Shown here: piece after piece, positions 18,408 through 27,874 of the stretch | Position numbering within the stretch: the stretch's first letter is position 1 | How the letters are laid out: every line of letters begins with the position of its first letter | Source: Oscillatoria sp. FACHB-1406 | GTDB taxonomy: Bacteria > Cyanobacteriota > Cyanobacteriia > Cyanobacteriales > Spirulinaceae | NCBI RefSeq assembly: GCF_014698145.1 | Contig: NZ_JACJSM010000006.1 | Location: 1 to 64,000 of the forward strand | Reading direction: 5' to 3' | Length of the DNA: 64,000 bases | Program-made: the position numbers and the translations under genes | The notes under the pieces: generated by a model | The model's input: the letters and a program-made list of their open reading frames with translations, nothing else | Databases searched by the model: none | Told to the model about the DNA's origin: nothing

Positions 18408-20036
18408 ATGTCCGACCAACCGCGTACTCGCCAAGAACTCTACGATCGCGTCCGTGCTATGGGTAAGGAGCAGTTTATCCTTGAGGAGATGATTCGCTTC
18501 GGATTTTGGCCTGCTGAAGGGGAAATGCCCGAAGACCCGGCGGATGAAATTCGGCGTAAAGCGCAGATTCAGCAAGAACTAACGCAGTTGCGCCAGCAAA
18601 ACCGCTCGTTACAGGATGAAGCGGCGGCGCGCAAGCGATTATTGCAGGAAAGACTGGCAGAGTCGCGGCGCAAGCGGCAGGAAACCAAGGAACGGCGGGA
18701 ACGAGAACGCCAGGAACGGGCGGCAGCTTGGCGGGAACGACAGCAGCAGGATATCGGCTATTTGGGTGAGGGCGTATCGGCGGGGCTGAATGAGAGGGAT
18801 TGCCGTGAGGAACGTTTACAGGCGCGCGGTTTGCCGATTTTGAAGAATGCGGCGCAAATTGCCGAGGCAATGGGGATTTCAGTGGGACAGTTGCGATTTT
18901 TGGCGTTTAATCGCAAAACGTCGAAGATTTCTCACTATGTTTGCTTCAATATTCCTAAAAAGACGGGCGGGGTGCGTCGGATTTCGGCCCCGATGCCGAA
19001 GCTAAAGGCAGCACAACATTGGGTTTTTGTCAATATTTTGGAACGGGTGGAAGTGGGGGAGGCGGCACACGGGTTTTTGCGCGATCGCTCGATTGTCACT
19101 AACGCGCAGCCTCACGTCGGTGCAGAGGTTATTATTAATTTTGACCTGAAGGATTTCTTTCCTTCTATTTCCTACAAGCGCGTCAAAGGGTTGTTTCGCG
19201 CGATCGGCTATTCGGAGGCGGCAGCAACGATCTTTGCGCTTTTGTGTACGGAAGCGGATACCGTAGCCGTGGAACTCGACGGTACAACCTACTATGTTGC
19301 CACGGGCGATCGCCACCTCCCCCAAGGTTCTCCTGCCTCTCCCGCCCTCAGCAATGTTCTCTGTCGCCGTCTGGATAAGCGTTTGAGTGCGATGGCTGCT
19401 GAATGCGGGTTTACTTACACTCGCTACGCCGACGATCTCACGTTTTCTGCTTCGGGGGAAAGTTTGCGGCATCTGTGCAATATTATGCGGCGAACCGAAG
19501 CGATTGTCACCCATGAAGGATTTGCGATTAACCCGGAGAAAACGAGGATTTTGCGCCGCAAATCGAGTCAGATGGAAGTGACGGGCGTAGTCGTTAATGA
19601 ATTTCCGAATTGCGATCGCGCCACCCTCAAACGCTTCCGCGCGACTCTATTTCACATCGAACGCGATGGCATTGAAGGCAAACATTGGGGCAATTCTAAC
19701 AACGTCCTAGCAGCAATTCAAGGCTTTGCGAGTTTTGTTGCGATGGTTAATCCCGAAAAAGGGCGCGAATTTCAAGCGCAAATCCAGCGCATCAAAGCCC
19801 AAATTCAGCCGCAAAGCGTTACTCCTACTGGAATCATTGTTGAATGCTACAAAAAGGGCAGCCAGTTAAAAGTTCGCGTTGTTTCGCCGGGATATAATTC
19901 CGATTGGAACGTGCAATTTCCTCGCAATTTGCGGGAGGAGGGAGCGCGTTTTATTGTGGAAGAGTTGCAAGAAGATGTTCGAGGTGGATTTTATCGAGCG
20001 GGGGGGAAAATAGAGCGTATGAATTCTGAGTTATGA
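18408..20036 (+). CDS. Retron-type reverse transcriptase with coiled-coil N terminus and unassigned C-terminal domain
   Basis: The 542-residue RNA-directed DNA polymerase contains FDLKDFF (245-251), the catalytic YADD (340-343), and both hallmarks of retron RTs: NAxxH as NAQPH (232-236) and VTG (391-393). Residues about 45-115 are a charged coiled coil rich in Glu, Arg and Gln. Residues about 465-542 form a separate domain (GIIVECYKKGSQLKVRVVSP, then VQFPRNLREEGARFIVEEL) that I cannot assign. Retrons make msDNA from an adjacent ncRNA and usually act with an effector against phage. Only 122 bp separate this gene from its upstream neighbour and no msr/msd is evident. A hairpin (GGACAGGCCTGTC, CGGACA/TGTCCG) covers the start codon. 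Confidence 0.9.
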   Translation: MSDQPRTRQELYDRVRAMGKEQFILEEMIRFGFWPAEGEMPEDPADEIRRKAQIQQELTQLRQQNRSLQDEAAARKRLLQERLAESRRKRQETKERRERERQERAAAWRERQQQDIGYLGEGVSAGLNERDCREERLQARGLPILKNAAQIAEAMGISVGQLRFLAFNRKTSKISHYVCFNIPKKTGGVRRISAPMPKLKAAQHWVFVNILERVEVGEAAHGFLRDRSIVTNAQPHVGAEVIINFDLKDFFPSISYKRVKGLFRAIGYSEAAATIFALLCTEADTVAVELDGTTYYVATGDRHLPQGSPASPALSNVLCRRLDKRLSAMAAECGFTYTRYADDLTFSASGESLRHLCNIMRRTEAIVTHEGFAINPEKTRILRRKSSQMEVTGVVVNEFPNCDRATLKRFRATLFHIERDGIEGKHWGNSNNVLAAIQGFASFVAMVNPEKGREFQAQIQRIKAQIQPQSVTPTGIIVECYKKGSQLKVRVVSPGYNSDWNVQFPRNLREEGARFIVEELQEDVRGGFYRAGGKIERMNSEL

Positions 20037-20061
20037 GTGATGAATTATGAATGTTGAAAGT

Positions 20062-20090
20062 AGGGTGCGTTAGCGGAGCGTAACGCACCA
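20062..20090. repeat. Palindromic repeat GTGCGTTAGCGGAGCGTAACGCAC
   Basis: A short palindrome preceded by GTAGG, downstream of the reverse transcriptase. Near-identical copies occur at 41944-41970, and variants inside the MITEs at 22041-22160 and 48594-48717. It is probably the remaining core of such an element. Confidence 0.7.
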
Positions 20091-20158
20091 TCAAACAGTA
20101 AGCCAAGACTCATTTAAATGATGAATTATGAAGGCTGAAATAGCGCTATAACGAGCTT

Positions 20159-21163
20159 TTAAACTCCTTTAAAAGAATTGACTGTATCGACGGGTGTCTC
20201 TCTACTACTTCTTTGACGGAGGCGACTGACTAAACCGATCGCAATTCCTAAAACAATGAGACTGCCGCCTAACAACTGAGACTGAGTTGGGACTTCTCCA
20301 AGTAGTAAAAATGCGATCGCAATGGCAGCGATGGGATTAAAGGAACTCGCGATCGCAATCTCGGCTGAAGTCGCACCTTTTAGCGCAGTAAACCAACACA
20401 GTTGACCGCCAACGACAATTAAACCGCCATAAAGCAACATCCATTGCCACAGAAACGGCGAAAAAGCTTCAGCAAAATGCGCCATCCCAAATAACTTTAT
20501 CGCCAGAGTAAAAAAGAAAATTGTGCCTAAAGTCGTGCGAAAAATCGTAAAAATTCCCAAAGGAATCTGTTGGAGGCGCGATTGACTGATAAGAGTCGAA
20601 ATGGAAAGAAAAATTGCCGCGATCGCAGCCATTAACTCTCCTTGACCGATAATAAGTCCAGAACCCCCCATTTTCATCGTTGCCGTTGAATTGGTTAAAA
20701 CTGCCGTCACCACCACTCCACAGAACGATACCAGCGAACCCATTGCCGTCCAAACATTGACGCGCTCGCCCAAAAAGATAACACTTAAGATTAAAGTCAG
20801 GGGTGTTTCCAAACGACTTATCAACACGACGTTTGTCACCATTGTTTTTTCAAGCGCCATGAAAAAAAGACCGGGCGCGATCGCGCTTGCAAGCACTGCT
20901 GTAACAGCCATCGCCAACCAATCTCCCCTCTTCAATCGCGCCAAATTATTACGATTCCAATGTCGAATAAATAGGGGAAGCAGCACCAACAAAGCGCAAA
21001 GATTGCCCACAAACAATACATTGCAGGACGAAATCGGGTTGCGATCGTTTAGGAGATGCTGTTCGCCAAGATTTATCAGTCTTCGCGTCACAGAACTCGA
21101 GGCAGCAAAAATAAAAATTGCTAGCCACAAATAAACCGAACTGGGAAGATTGCGCAATCTCAT
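20159..21163 (-). CDS. EamA-family (DMT) transporter
   Basis: The 334-residue inner-membrane protein has about ten hydrophobic helices in two EamA repeats. The end of the first repeat reads RLETPLTLILSVIFLGERVN, and the second reads ASSFNPIAAIAIAFLLLGEVPTQSQLLGG, the typical terminal helices of each half. DMT exporters carry metabolites or drugs; the substrate is unknown. Its ATG overlaps the stop of the preceding minus-strand gene by four bases, so the two are co-translated. Confidence 0.9.
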   Translation of the reverse strand: MRLRNLPSSVYLWLAIFIFAASSSVTRRLINLGEQHLLNDRNPISSCNVLFVGNLCALLVLLPLFIRHWNRNNLARLKRGDWLAMAVTAVLASAIAPGLFFMALEKTMVTNVVLISRLETPLTLILSVIFLGERVNVWTAMGSLVSFCGVVVTAVLTNSTATMKMGGSGLIIGQGELMAAIAAIFLSISTLISQSRLQQIPLGIFTIFRTTLGTIFFFTLAIKLFGMAHFAEAFSPFLWQWMLLYGGLIVVGGQLCWFTALKGATSAEIAIASSFNPIAAIAIAFLLLGEVPTQSQLLGGSLIVLGIAIGLVSRLRQRSSRETPVDTVNSFKGV

Positions 21164-21945
21164 TGTTTGCCCGACTTAGCTTGCCGTTCGGGATGTCCAA
21201 ACCAGGACTGTTCGCGATCGCTATACTTTTGGACTAACACTTGTTCCACATCGTTCATACTACCCTCTGCCGCAATCCAACCCCCTTCAATATCGGGAAA
21301 ATCAATCTTGCAATTCTCGCATTTCTTCCCGTCGTAAAAGCGAATCGGACACCAGAAAGATTCCACATTCCGCAGCATTTCTGCACCGAGCGAATACACT
21401 CCCGTCATCCAGTCGCAGTACAGACACCAAATCAAATCTTTACCGATTAAACCTTGAAATTTTTGGCGACTGACATTTACCCACTCGCTGTGATTGTATT
21501 TCGGAAAACCCAACAGCCAAGTTAGCCAGGGATAAACAAAAATTTCGGCAAAACGAATGAGAAAAAAGACAGGAACAACAACCGATGTCACCCACAACGC
21601 GAGATTATTTCGCCACCATCCCAAACGTTGATTGTGGAAACGGGCGATGCCACATCCGGCTGTCGTCTGACGATGTGCCAACTCGTGCAGCGCGCACCAC
21701 AATTGCAGGGCTGTGATTTGCGCGACTAACGCTGCAAAAATACCGCTCGCACCGTCGATTAGCCCGCTTATAAGCCAGGGAACCCACAGCATAACGGATA
21801 AGATAACATCGAGCCAAGGCGCTTTCGTAAAAGACTCGAGCAGATCCTTACCTAATCCGCCGAGCCGAGGCAGCAAGGCGAGCATTAAGATAATGGCAAC
21901 TTCTAGGCTGAAAGTTGCCGCAAAAACGAGTAGAAATGAATTCAT
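21160..21945 (-). CDS. Membrane protein with a cysteine-rich C-terminal segment, function unknown
   Basis: 261 residues from the ATG at 21945, which has AGAGGA six bases before it; a longer frame to 21999 lacks such a site. Four hydrophobic stretches lie in the first 170 residues. CALHELAHR resembles an HExxH-like site but the second His is replaced (HELAHR), so a protease call is not justified. The soluble C terminus has CLYCDW and CENCKIDFPDIEGGW, suggesting metal binding. I do not recognise the family. It forms an operon with the EamA transporter. Confidence 0.65.
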   Translation of the reverse strand: MNSFLLVFAATFSLEVAIILMLALLPRLGGLGKDLLESFTKAPWLDVILSVMLWVPWLISGLIDGASGIFAALVAQITALQLWCALHELAHRQTTAGCGIARFHNQRLGWWRNNLALWVTSVVVPVFFLIRFAEIFVYPWLTWLLGFPKYNHSEWVNVSRQKFQGLIGKDLIWCLYCDWMTGVYSLGAEMLRNVESFWCPIRFYDGKKCENCKIDFPDIEGGWIAAEGSMNDVEQVLVQKYSDREQSWFGHPERQAKSGKQ

Positions 21946-22040
21946 ATTTTCCTCTGGGGCTAGAGCAGATAAATCCGAATTAATCCGGTACGCTCTCAAT
22001 GAATTTTAGCGGGCGACTCGGAACCCACTTATAAAATTAA

Positions 22041-22160
22041 TACCAATTTAAGATTGCGTTGCCTAAAATCAACTCTCCTAAATTCTCAGGATAACGGTGC
22101 GTTACGCTTCGCGCTCCACACCCTACTTTTCATTCTATGCAGCTTCATATCAATCTGGTA
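22041..22160. mobile_element. MITE, TACCAATT family (120 bp, TSD TAA)
   Basis: It starts TACCAATTTAAGATTG and ends ATATCAATCTGGTA, imperfect inverted repeats. It is flanked by TAA at 22038-22040 and 22161-22163. Internally it holds GGTGCGTTACGCTTCGC...ACACCCTAC. It shares its right half with the copy at 48594-48717. The stretch 21946-22297 holds only this element and the chlN terminator. Confidence 0.75.
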
Positions 22161-22236
22161 TAACATCTATTTTAGGATTGAGCCATGCACCGAGAGACGA
22201 GCGCATTTTTATTAGGTATTAATGATTAATATGCAA

Positions 22237-22277
22237 TAAAAAACAGCAGGACGAATATTAACCCGTCCCGCTGCTTC
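22237..22277 (-). terminator. Intrinsic terminator of chlN
   Basis: Read on the minus strand, AGCAGCGGGACG pairs with CGTCCTGCTG and is followed by TTTTTT. It is placed 20-60 bp after the chlN stop. Confidence 0.85.
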
Positions 22278-22297
22278 AAAAAACACAAATTTTAGCC

Positions 22298-23692
<1,395 letters not shown>

Positions 23693-23758
23693 TTATCTCC
23701 TGTTATTATTTTGGGAACCGTAAAGTAAAGTTAGAGTAGAGGCGCATTGCTTGCGATT

Positions 23759-24196
23759 TTATGGCGGTGGGTGTTGCGGATTCATATCTTGTCGAATTTG
23801 GTTGAGGTAATCTGTATCGGGGTCTGAGTTAGAGTTTTGCTCTTTTGATTCTGCTTCCCCAAGTAAAGGGATAGATTTTGCTTCCTGTATACGCATTTTA
23901 TCTCGTATATCTAATTCAATATCTGGATCGAAATCTAAGCCTAATGCTTTCACTAACTTGTTATAGTCACTGCTAAGTTCTAAGAAAGAATTCAGTAATA
24001 CTCTAGCATTTTCATCCAAAGCACTAACTGCACCTAACACAAACATTGAATCGGGACGAGACCCTTCTGAAAGTTTATACCATCGATTCGTAGAATCCAT
24101 AAGTTTGTGAATCCAGTCTAAGTTGATCTCATAATAATCGAGCCACTTATCTCTTAATTCCAATTTAAACTTTTCAAAAGACTGTTGAAATTCCAT
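23759..24196 (-). CDS. DUF5331 protein, copy 1
   Basis: A 145-residue helical protein: FKLELRDKWLDYYEINLDWI at the N terminus, MFVLGAVSALDE in the middle, and a tail with NSNSDPDTDYLNQIRQDMN. DUF5331 genes occur in cyanobacteria between chlL and chlN; the function is unknown. The last 30 codons are almost identical to copy 2 at both DNA and protein level, pointing to recent duplication or gene conversion. It lies 70 bp upstream of chlN on the same strand and is probably co-transcribed. Confidence 0.8.
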   Translation of the reverse strand: MEFQQSFEKFKLELRDKWLDYYEINLDWIHKLMDSTNRWYKLSEGSRPDSMFVLGAVSALDENARVLLNSFLELSSDYNKLVKALGLDFDPDIELDIRDKMRIQEAKSIPLLGEAESKEQNSNSDPDTDYLNQIRQDMNPQHPPP

Positions 24197-24323
24197 AAGA
24201 CTGAGCGATTTTATTGATTCCTATATTATAAGATTTGATTAATATATTTAATATCAAAGTCTTAAAGGAGCTAAGTTTAGCACTCATTTCGTAGGGGCAT
24301 AGCATTGCTCATTGCTTGCGATT

Positions 24324-24770
24324 TCATGACGGTGGATGTTGCGAATTCATATCTTGTCGAATTTGGTTGAGGTATTCTGTATCGGGGTCTGAGTTAGAGT
24401 TCTGTTCTGTTGATTCTGGGAGTAAAGGAACGACTTCAGCTTGTTTACTCCTGAGAATTTCTAATTCTCGTTGTACTAACATCGATTCTGGATCGAGATT
24501 TAATCCTAACTTACTAATTAAAGTGTCTCTATCTGCATTGACTTTCACTAAATAGGGTAATAGTTTTGTGAGTCTTGGTTCGAGAGCCGTAATGACACCC
24601 AGAATAAATTCCCTAGATATGCTAAATTTTTTATCACTATAGGAATCTACTTTATAGAGACCTGAAGCAACAATCCAGACTCGATTTGCTTCGTAATACT
24701 CTAGCCATTTTCTTTCAAGCTCGCTTTCAATTTCTTCAAGAAACTCATCGATCTCATCACTTGTACTCAT
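24324..24770 (-). CDS. DUF5331 protein, copy 2
   Basis: A 148-residue paralog of copy 1 with the same plan: LERKWLEYYEANRVWI, FILGVITALEPRLTKLLPYL and the EQNSNSDPDTEYLNQIRQDM tail. Downstream DNA (24300-24345) repeats the sequence around the end of copy 1, showing the duplicated unit included the 3' flank. It is part of a minus-strand array toward chlN. The function is unknown. Confidence 0.8.
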   Translation of the reverse strand: MSTSDEIDEFLEEIESELERKWLEYYEANRVWIVASGLYKVDSYSDKKFSISREFILGVITALEPRLTKLLPYLVKVNADRDTLISKLGLNLDPESMLVQRELEILRSKQAEVVPLLPESTEQNSNSDPDTEYLNQIRQDMNSQHPPS

Positions 24771-24848
24771 AAAGTAAATACTTGGGAATCAATATTGAGC
24801 GGAGAGGTTAAGCTAAGTCACCTATTTACTCCCGATCGTCTTCACATT

Positions 24849-25265
24849 CTATTGATTTATATCCTGTCTAATGCGATCGAGATATTCGAGATCGGGGTCG
24901 GTATTTGATTTTTTAGCTTCTGACTCTGGCGGTAAAGAAATAAGTTCTGCGTTTTGCATTTTTGAGGCTGCTCGTTTTTCAAGTTCTTTCGCTAAGTCGA
25001 GATCGAATATATCGATCGTTTTTGTTATTTTTTGGGGATCCGAGGTTAGCTTTTTAAAAACTTTCAATAAACCTGAAAATTTGGGATTTAGCGCACTTAA
25101 AACACCCAGCAAGAAGTAGTGACTTTGATCTCTACTATTGGCGCTCCAAGTTACATCCCTATAAACGCCGAGGGTTTCAATCCAATCATAATTTTCTTCG
25201 TAGAAGTCGAGCCATTCTTCTTTTAGTTCGCTTTTGAGTTCTTTAAAAGCTTCTACAAAATCCAT
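24849..25265 (-). CDS. DUF5331 protein, copy 3
   Basis: A 138-residue paralog: LKSELKEEWLDFYEENYDWI, FLLGVLSALNPKFSGLLKVF, and a tail with NTDPDLEYLDRIRQDI. It is more diverged from copies 1 and 2 than they are from each other. It is intact and carries the conserved Trp-rich N-terminal helix. Confidence 0.8.
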   Translation of the reverse strand: MDFVEAFKELKSELKEEWLDFYEENYDWIETLGVYRDVTWSANSRDQSHYFLLGVLSALNPKFSGLLKVFKKLTSDPQKITKTIDIFDLDLAKELEKRAASKMQNAELISLPPESEAKKSNTDPDLEYLDRIRQDINQ

Positions 25266-25289
25266 AAGAAAATTAGATAGAGCTTGACA

Positions 25290-25535
25290 CTACTCATCTT
25301 CATCATCTGGTAAAAGTCCAATTACTTCGATCTTGCTGGCATTAGCCCGATTTTGTGCGGTTTCCTCGGAACGCTTCGCAAGCTCTATATCTGGGTCAAA
25401 ATGCAGTCCTAAAACCTCAACTAATTTATCAGCATCGCCGTTGAGTTTATAGAAAGGAATCATTAAGTTTTCTAGCTTTGGTTCTAGTAATCCAGTAGGG
25501 TGGGCAATGCCCACCTTACCATCCATCTTTCTCAC
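25290..25535 (-). pseudogene. DUF5331 copy 4, 5' half replaced by a palindromic repeat
   Basis: The 81-codon frame matches only the second half of the family (LLEPKLENLMIPFYKLNGDA, then VLGLHFDPDIELAKRSEE). Its first codons (MDGKVGIAHPTG) are encoded by the repeat GTAGGGTGGGCAATGCCCACC at about 25496-25516. The N-terminal half with the WLDYYE helix is missing, and the next copy ends only three bases away. A deletion tied to the small repeat is the simplest account. The product is probably non-functional. Confidence 0.75.
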
Positions 25536-25538
25536 TAA

Positions 25539-25955
25539 CTAGCGATCGATTTCTTCGCGACTGCGATCGAAATGTTCGCTACCATTATCATTCGGGAACG
25601 AAGGTACAGATTCAAGAAGTAAAGGAATTAGGTTAGCCTGTTGAGCTTTAACTTTTGCTCGTTCGGCGAGTTCTTTTTCCACATCTAAGTCCAAGATTTG
25701 GAGGACTTTTAAGATTTGTTTTGAATCCGAGGTCATTTGTCCAAAAATATGTAGGACTTCCGTGAGACTTGGCTCTAGCGAACTTAAGACCCCCAAGACA
25801 AAGTAATAATTGTTGGCACGCTCGATTTCCGAGCTATGCAGTGCTTGAGATACCCCAAATTGTTCAATCCAATGACGATTGACTTCGTAGTAATCCAGCC
25901 ATTTATCTTTGAGGTCTGTCTTAAGATGTTCAAAAGATTCTAGAAATTCCATCAT
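25539..25955 (-). CDS. DUF5331 protein, copy 5
   Basis: A 138-residue paralog nearest to chlL: LKTDLKDKWLDYYEVNRHWI, YFVLGVLSSLEPSLTEVL, and a short tail EHFDRSREEID. It follows the chlL stop by 53 bp on the same strand and is likely cotranscribed with it. It is most like copy 3. Confidence 0.8.
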   Translation of the reverse strand: MMEFLESFEHLKTDLKDKWLDYYEVNRHWIEQFGVSQALHSSEIERANNYYFVLGVLSSLEPSLTEVLHIFGQMTSDSKQILKVLQILDLDVEKELAERAKVKAQQANLIPLLLESVPSFPNDNGSEHFDRSREEIDR

Positions 25956-26008
25956 GTTCCTTACCCTGATGCGACATGATAATCAGGATTTTTCTCTGAT
26001 GAATTCTA

Positions 26009-26872
26009 TTAAACCATCATTAAGTCTAATTCTTCTTCTTCAGTCTTAGGCGGCTGTTGCGGATTGAGGTAGAAGTCGGAGAGTAAGGAGAATAATTCGC
26101 GGTCTTGGGCATCATTGGGAACGACTCCTTCGGGCAGGGCCAGAACTTGGTCGGCGATGTTGAGGTAGTAATCGCAGACATATTCGAGGGAAGGGTCGGT
26201 TTCTGCCATTTCAAACAAGGTTTTGCCTTTAACGCGAGAGACGCGGATATCTTCAATTAAGGGCAGGACTTCGAGAATCGGCATCGGGACGGCTTCGATG
26301 TATTTTTCGATGAGGTCGCGCTTAGAGGTGCGGTTGCCGATGAGTCCGGCGAGGCGGAGGGGATGGGTGCGGGCTTTTTCGCGGACGGAGGCGGCGATGC
26401 GGTTGGCGGCGAACAGGGCATCGAAGCCGTTGTCGGTGACTATCATGCAGTAGTCGGAGTAGTTGAGGGGGGCGGCAAATCCGCCGCAGACGACATCGCC
26501 GAGAACGTCGAAGAGGATGACATCGTATTCGTCAAAGGCGTTGAGTTCTTTGAGAAGCTTAACGGTTTCGCCGACGACGTAACCGCCGCATCCAGCACCG
26601 GCAGGAGGTCCGCCTGCTTCTACGCAGTCTACACCGCCATAGCCTTTGTAGATGACATCTTCGGGCCAGATGTCTTCGTAGTGGAAGTCTTTTTCTTGGA
26701 GGGTGTCGATGATGGTGGGGATGAGGAAGCCGGTGAGGGTGAAGGTGCTGTCGTGTTTGGGGTCGCAGCCAATTTGTAAGACTTTTTTACCGCGTTTGGC
26801 GAGGGCAACAGAAATGTTGCAGCTTGTGGTCGATTTGCCGATTCCGCCTTTTCCATAGACTGAGAGTTTCAT
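26009..26872 (-). CDS. chlL: Light-independent protochlorophyllide reductase iron-sulfur ATP-binding protein
   Basis: A NifH-like homodimeric ATPase that passes electrons to ChlNB. 287 residues from ATG 26872, which has GGAG at about -12; the frame is open 35 codons further but that part is not family-like. P-loop GKGGIGKST spans residues 7-15. The bridging [4Fe-4S] cysteines are C95 (GAGCGG) and C129 (VVCGG). Switch regions are intact. It heads a minus-strand run through the DUF5331 array to chlN. Confidence 0.97.
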   Translation of the reverse strand: MKLSVYGKGGIGKSTTSCNISVALAKRGKKVLQIGCDPKHDSTFTLTGFLIPTIIDTLQEKDFHYEDIWPEDVIYKGYGGVDCVEAGGPPAGAGCGGYVVGETVKLLKELNAFDEYDVILFDVLGDVVCGGFAAPLNYSDYCMIVTDNGFDALFAANRIAASVREKARTHPLRLAGLIGNRTSKRDLIEKYIEAVPMPILEVLPLIEDIRVSRVKGKTLFEMAETDPSLEYVCDYYLNIADQVLALPEGVVPNDAQDRELFSLLSDFYLNPQQPPKTEEEELDLMMV

Positions 26873-27281
26873 GGGGTTGTCTCCTTCTTCACCGGGTTGA
26901 CTGCTATCGATCGCATTATCAGCGAACTGCCCGGTGTTGGGAAGGGGGGAGAAAAATGAAAAAGCGCGATATTTCAAGGCGAGCTTTTATTCTAAATTTA
27001 TAAAGCTGCTTAGCGATTCAGAATCGACTATAAAGCTTAAAAAGCTTTTAATACCGTTTTTATGTTTTTATTTATGGTAAACAGTTACAATAAACAAAAA
27101 AGGCTGAGAAGGGTGCTTTAGCGCTGAGGATAAGCCGCTTGTACCTCGTCGAGAGTGAAGAGGGCGATTTTGCAAAGAATCATTAATTTTTGGGCGCGAT
27201 CGCGGCGATCGCGTCACGATACACTTGGCAGTACCAGTTCCGACACCGTAAAAAAGTATTGTTCATTCCGAAGCGAACCTT
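26873..27281. other. Divergent intergenic region between chlL and the small membrane protein gene
   Basis: No supported gene. It must contain the chlL promoter (minus) and the promoter of the 27282 gene (plus). AT-rich runs lie around 27040-27100. Two GCGATCGC-type sites occur near 27197-27212. Confidence 0.45.
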
Positions 27282-27476
27282 ATGACTTCCCGACGTTCTC
27301 CGACTTCAACCCTCGGCTACCTATTTTTGATGGTGCTGGGACTGACAATTTTGGTCTATCTATTGCGCGGTTTCGGGGTTTTAACGTTCATTCCGGGCGG
27401 CGTAATCTGGATTTTAATGCTGCTGTCGTTAGCTTCGGGGTTGTTGTATTTAACCGAGAAGATGCGGCGATTTTAG
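27282..27476 (+). CDS. Small membrane protein, conserved type, function unknown
   Basis: 64 residues, MTSRRSPTSTLGYLFLMVLG at the start. Two hydrophobic helices (about 11-30 and 36-57) are separated by GFGVLTFIPGG, and the tail is basic. I do not recognise a family. Codon use is normal and the position upstream of rubredoxin on the same strand (114 bp) fits a small operon. Confidence 0.6.
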   Translation: MTSRRSPTSTLGYLFLMVLGLTILVYLLRGFGVLTFIPGGVIWILMLLSLASGLLYLTEKMRRF

Positions 27477-27589
27477 CGGCCGGGAAGTTAAGATTTGTGT
27501 CAGTGTTGAATGCTTAAACGCCAATATTTTTCAGAAAAATAGGTGTTTTTTAAGCAATTTCTAACCTTTAAAGGGAGGCAGAAGTCCTG

Positions 27590-27751
27590 ATGAAATATGT
27601 TTGTACGGTCTGCAATTATATCTACAATCCCGAAGAGGGAGATCCGGATGGTGGTATCGCACCCGGTACTGCCTTTGAGGATATACCCGATGACTGGGTT
27701 TGTCCCGTTTGCGGGGCGGGGAAGGAAGATTTTGAACCACTGGATGATTAA
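27590..27751 (+). CDS. Rubredoxin
   Basis: A 53-residue one-iron electron carrier. Cysteine ligands C5/C8 (CTVC) and C38/C41 (CPVC) and the typical core ([19 protein letters not shown]) are complete. AAAGGGAGG stands about ten bases before the ATG. It lacks the linker and C-terminal membrane helix of the photosystem-associated RubA, so it is a soluble rubredoxin whose partner is unknown. A T-tailed hairpin follows at 27836. Confidence 0.95.
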   Translation: MKYVCTVCNYIYNPEEGDPDGGIAPGTAFEDIPDDWVCPVCGAGKEDFEPLDD

Positions 27752-27835
27752 GCTCGATAATTCGGAAAAATTGAGCTAAAAAATGAGAGGCTTGTGACCT
27801 GAAATTACGAATTACGAATTAATAATTATTTAGTC

Positions 27836-27874
27836 AAGCGGTTTAGGATAAAAGACAAAACCGCTGTTTTTTTC
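27836..27874 (+). terminator. Intrinsic terminator after rubredoxin
   Basis: AAGCGGTTT pairs with AAACCGCT(G), followed by TTTTTTT. It lies at the convergent junction with the minus-strand oxidoreductase gene. Confidence 0.8.

Noticed and set aside
18475-18870. Minus-strand proline-rich frame inside the reverse transcriptase gene
   Set aside because: It is the complement of the Glu/Arg-rich coiled-coil codons; no homology.
27155-27517. A 120-codon frame overlapping the small membrane protein gene
   Set aside because: The alternative frame at 27282-27476 gives a clean two-helix protein; this one has no recognisable features.
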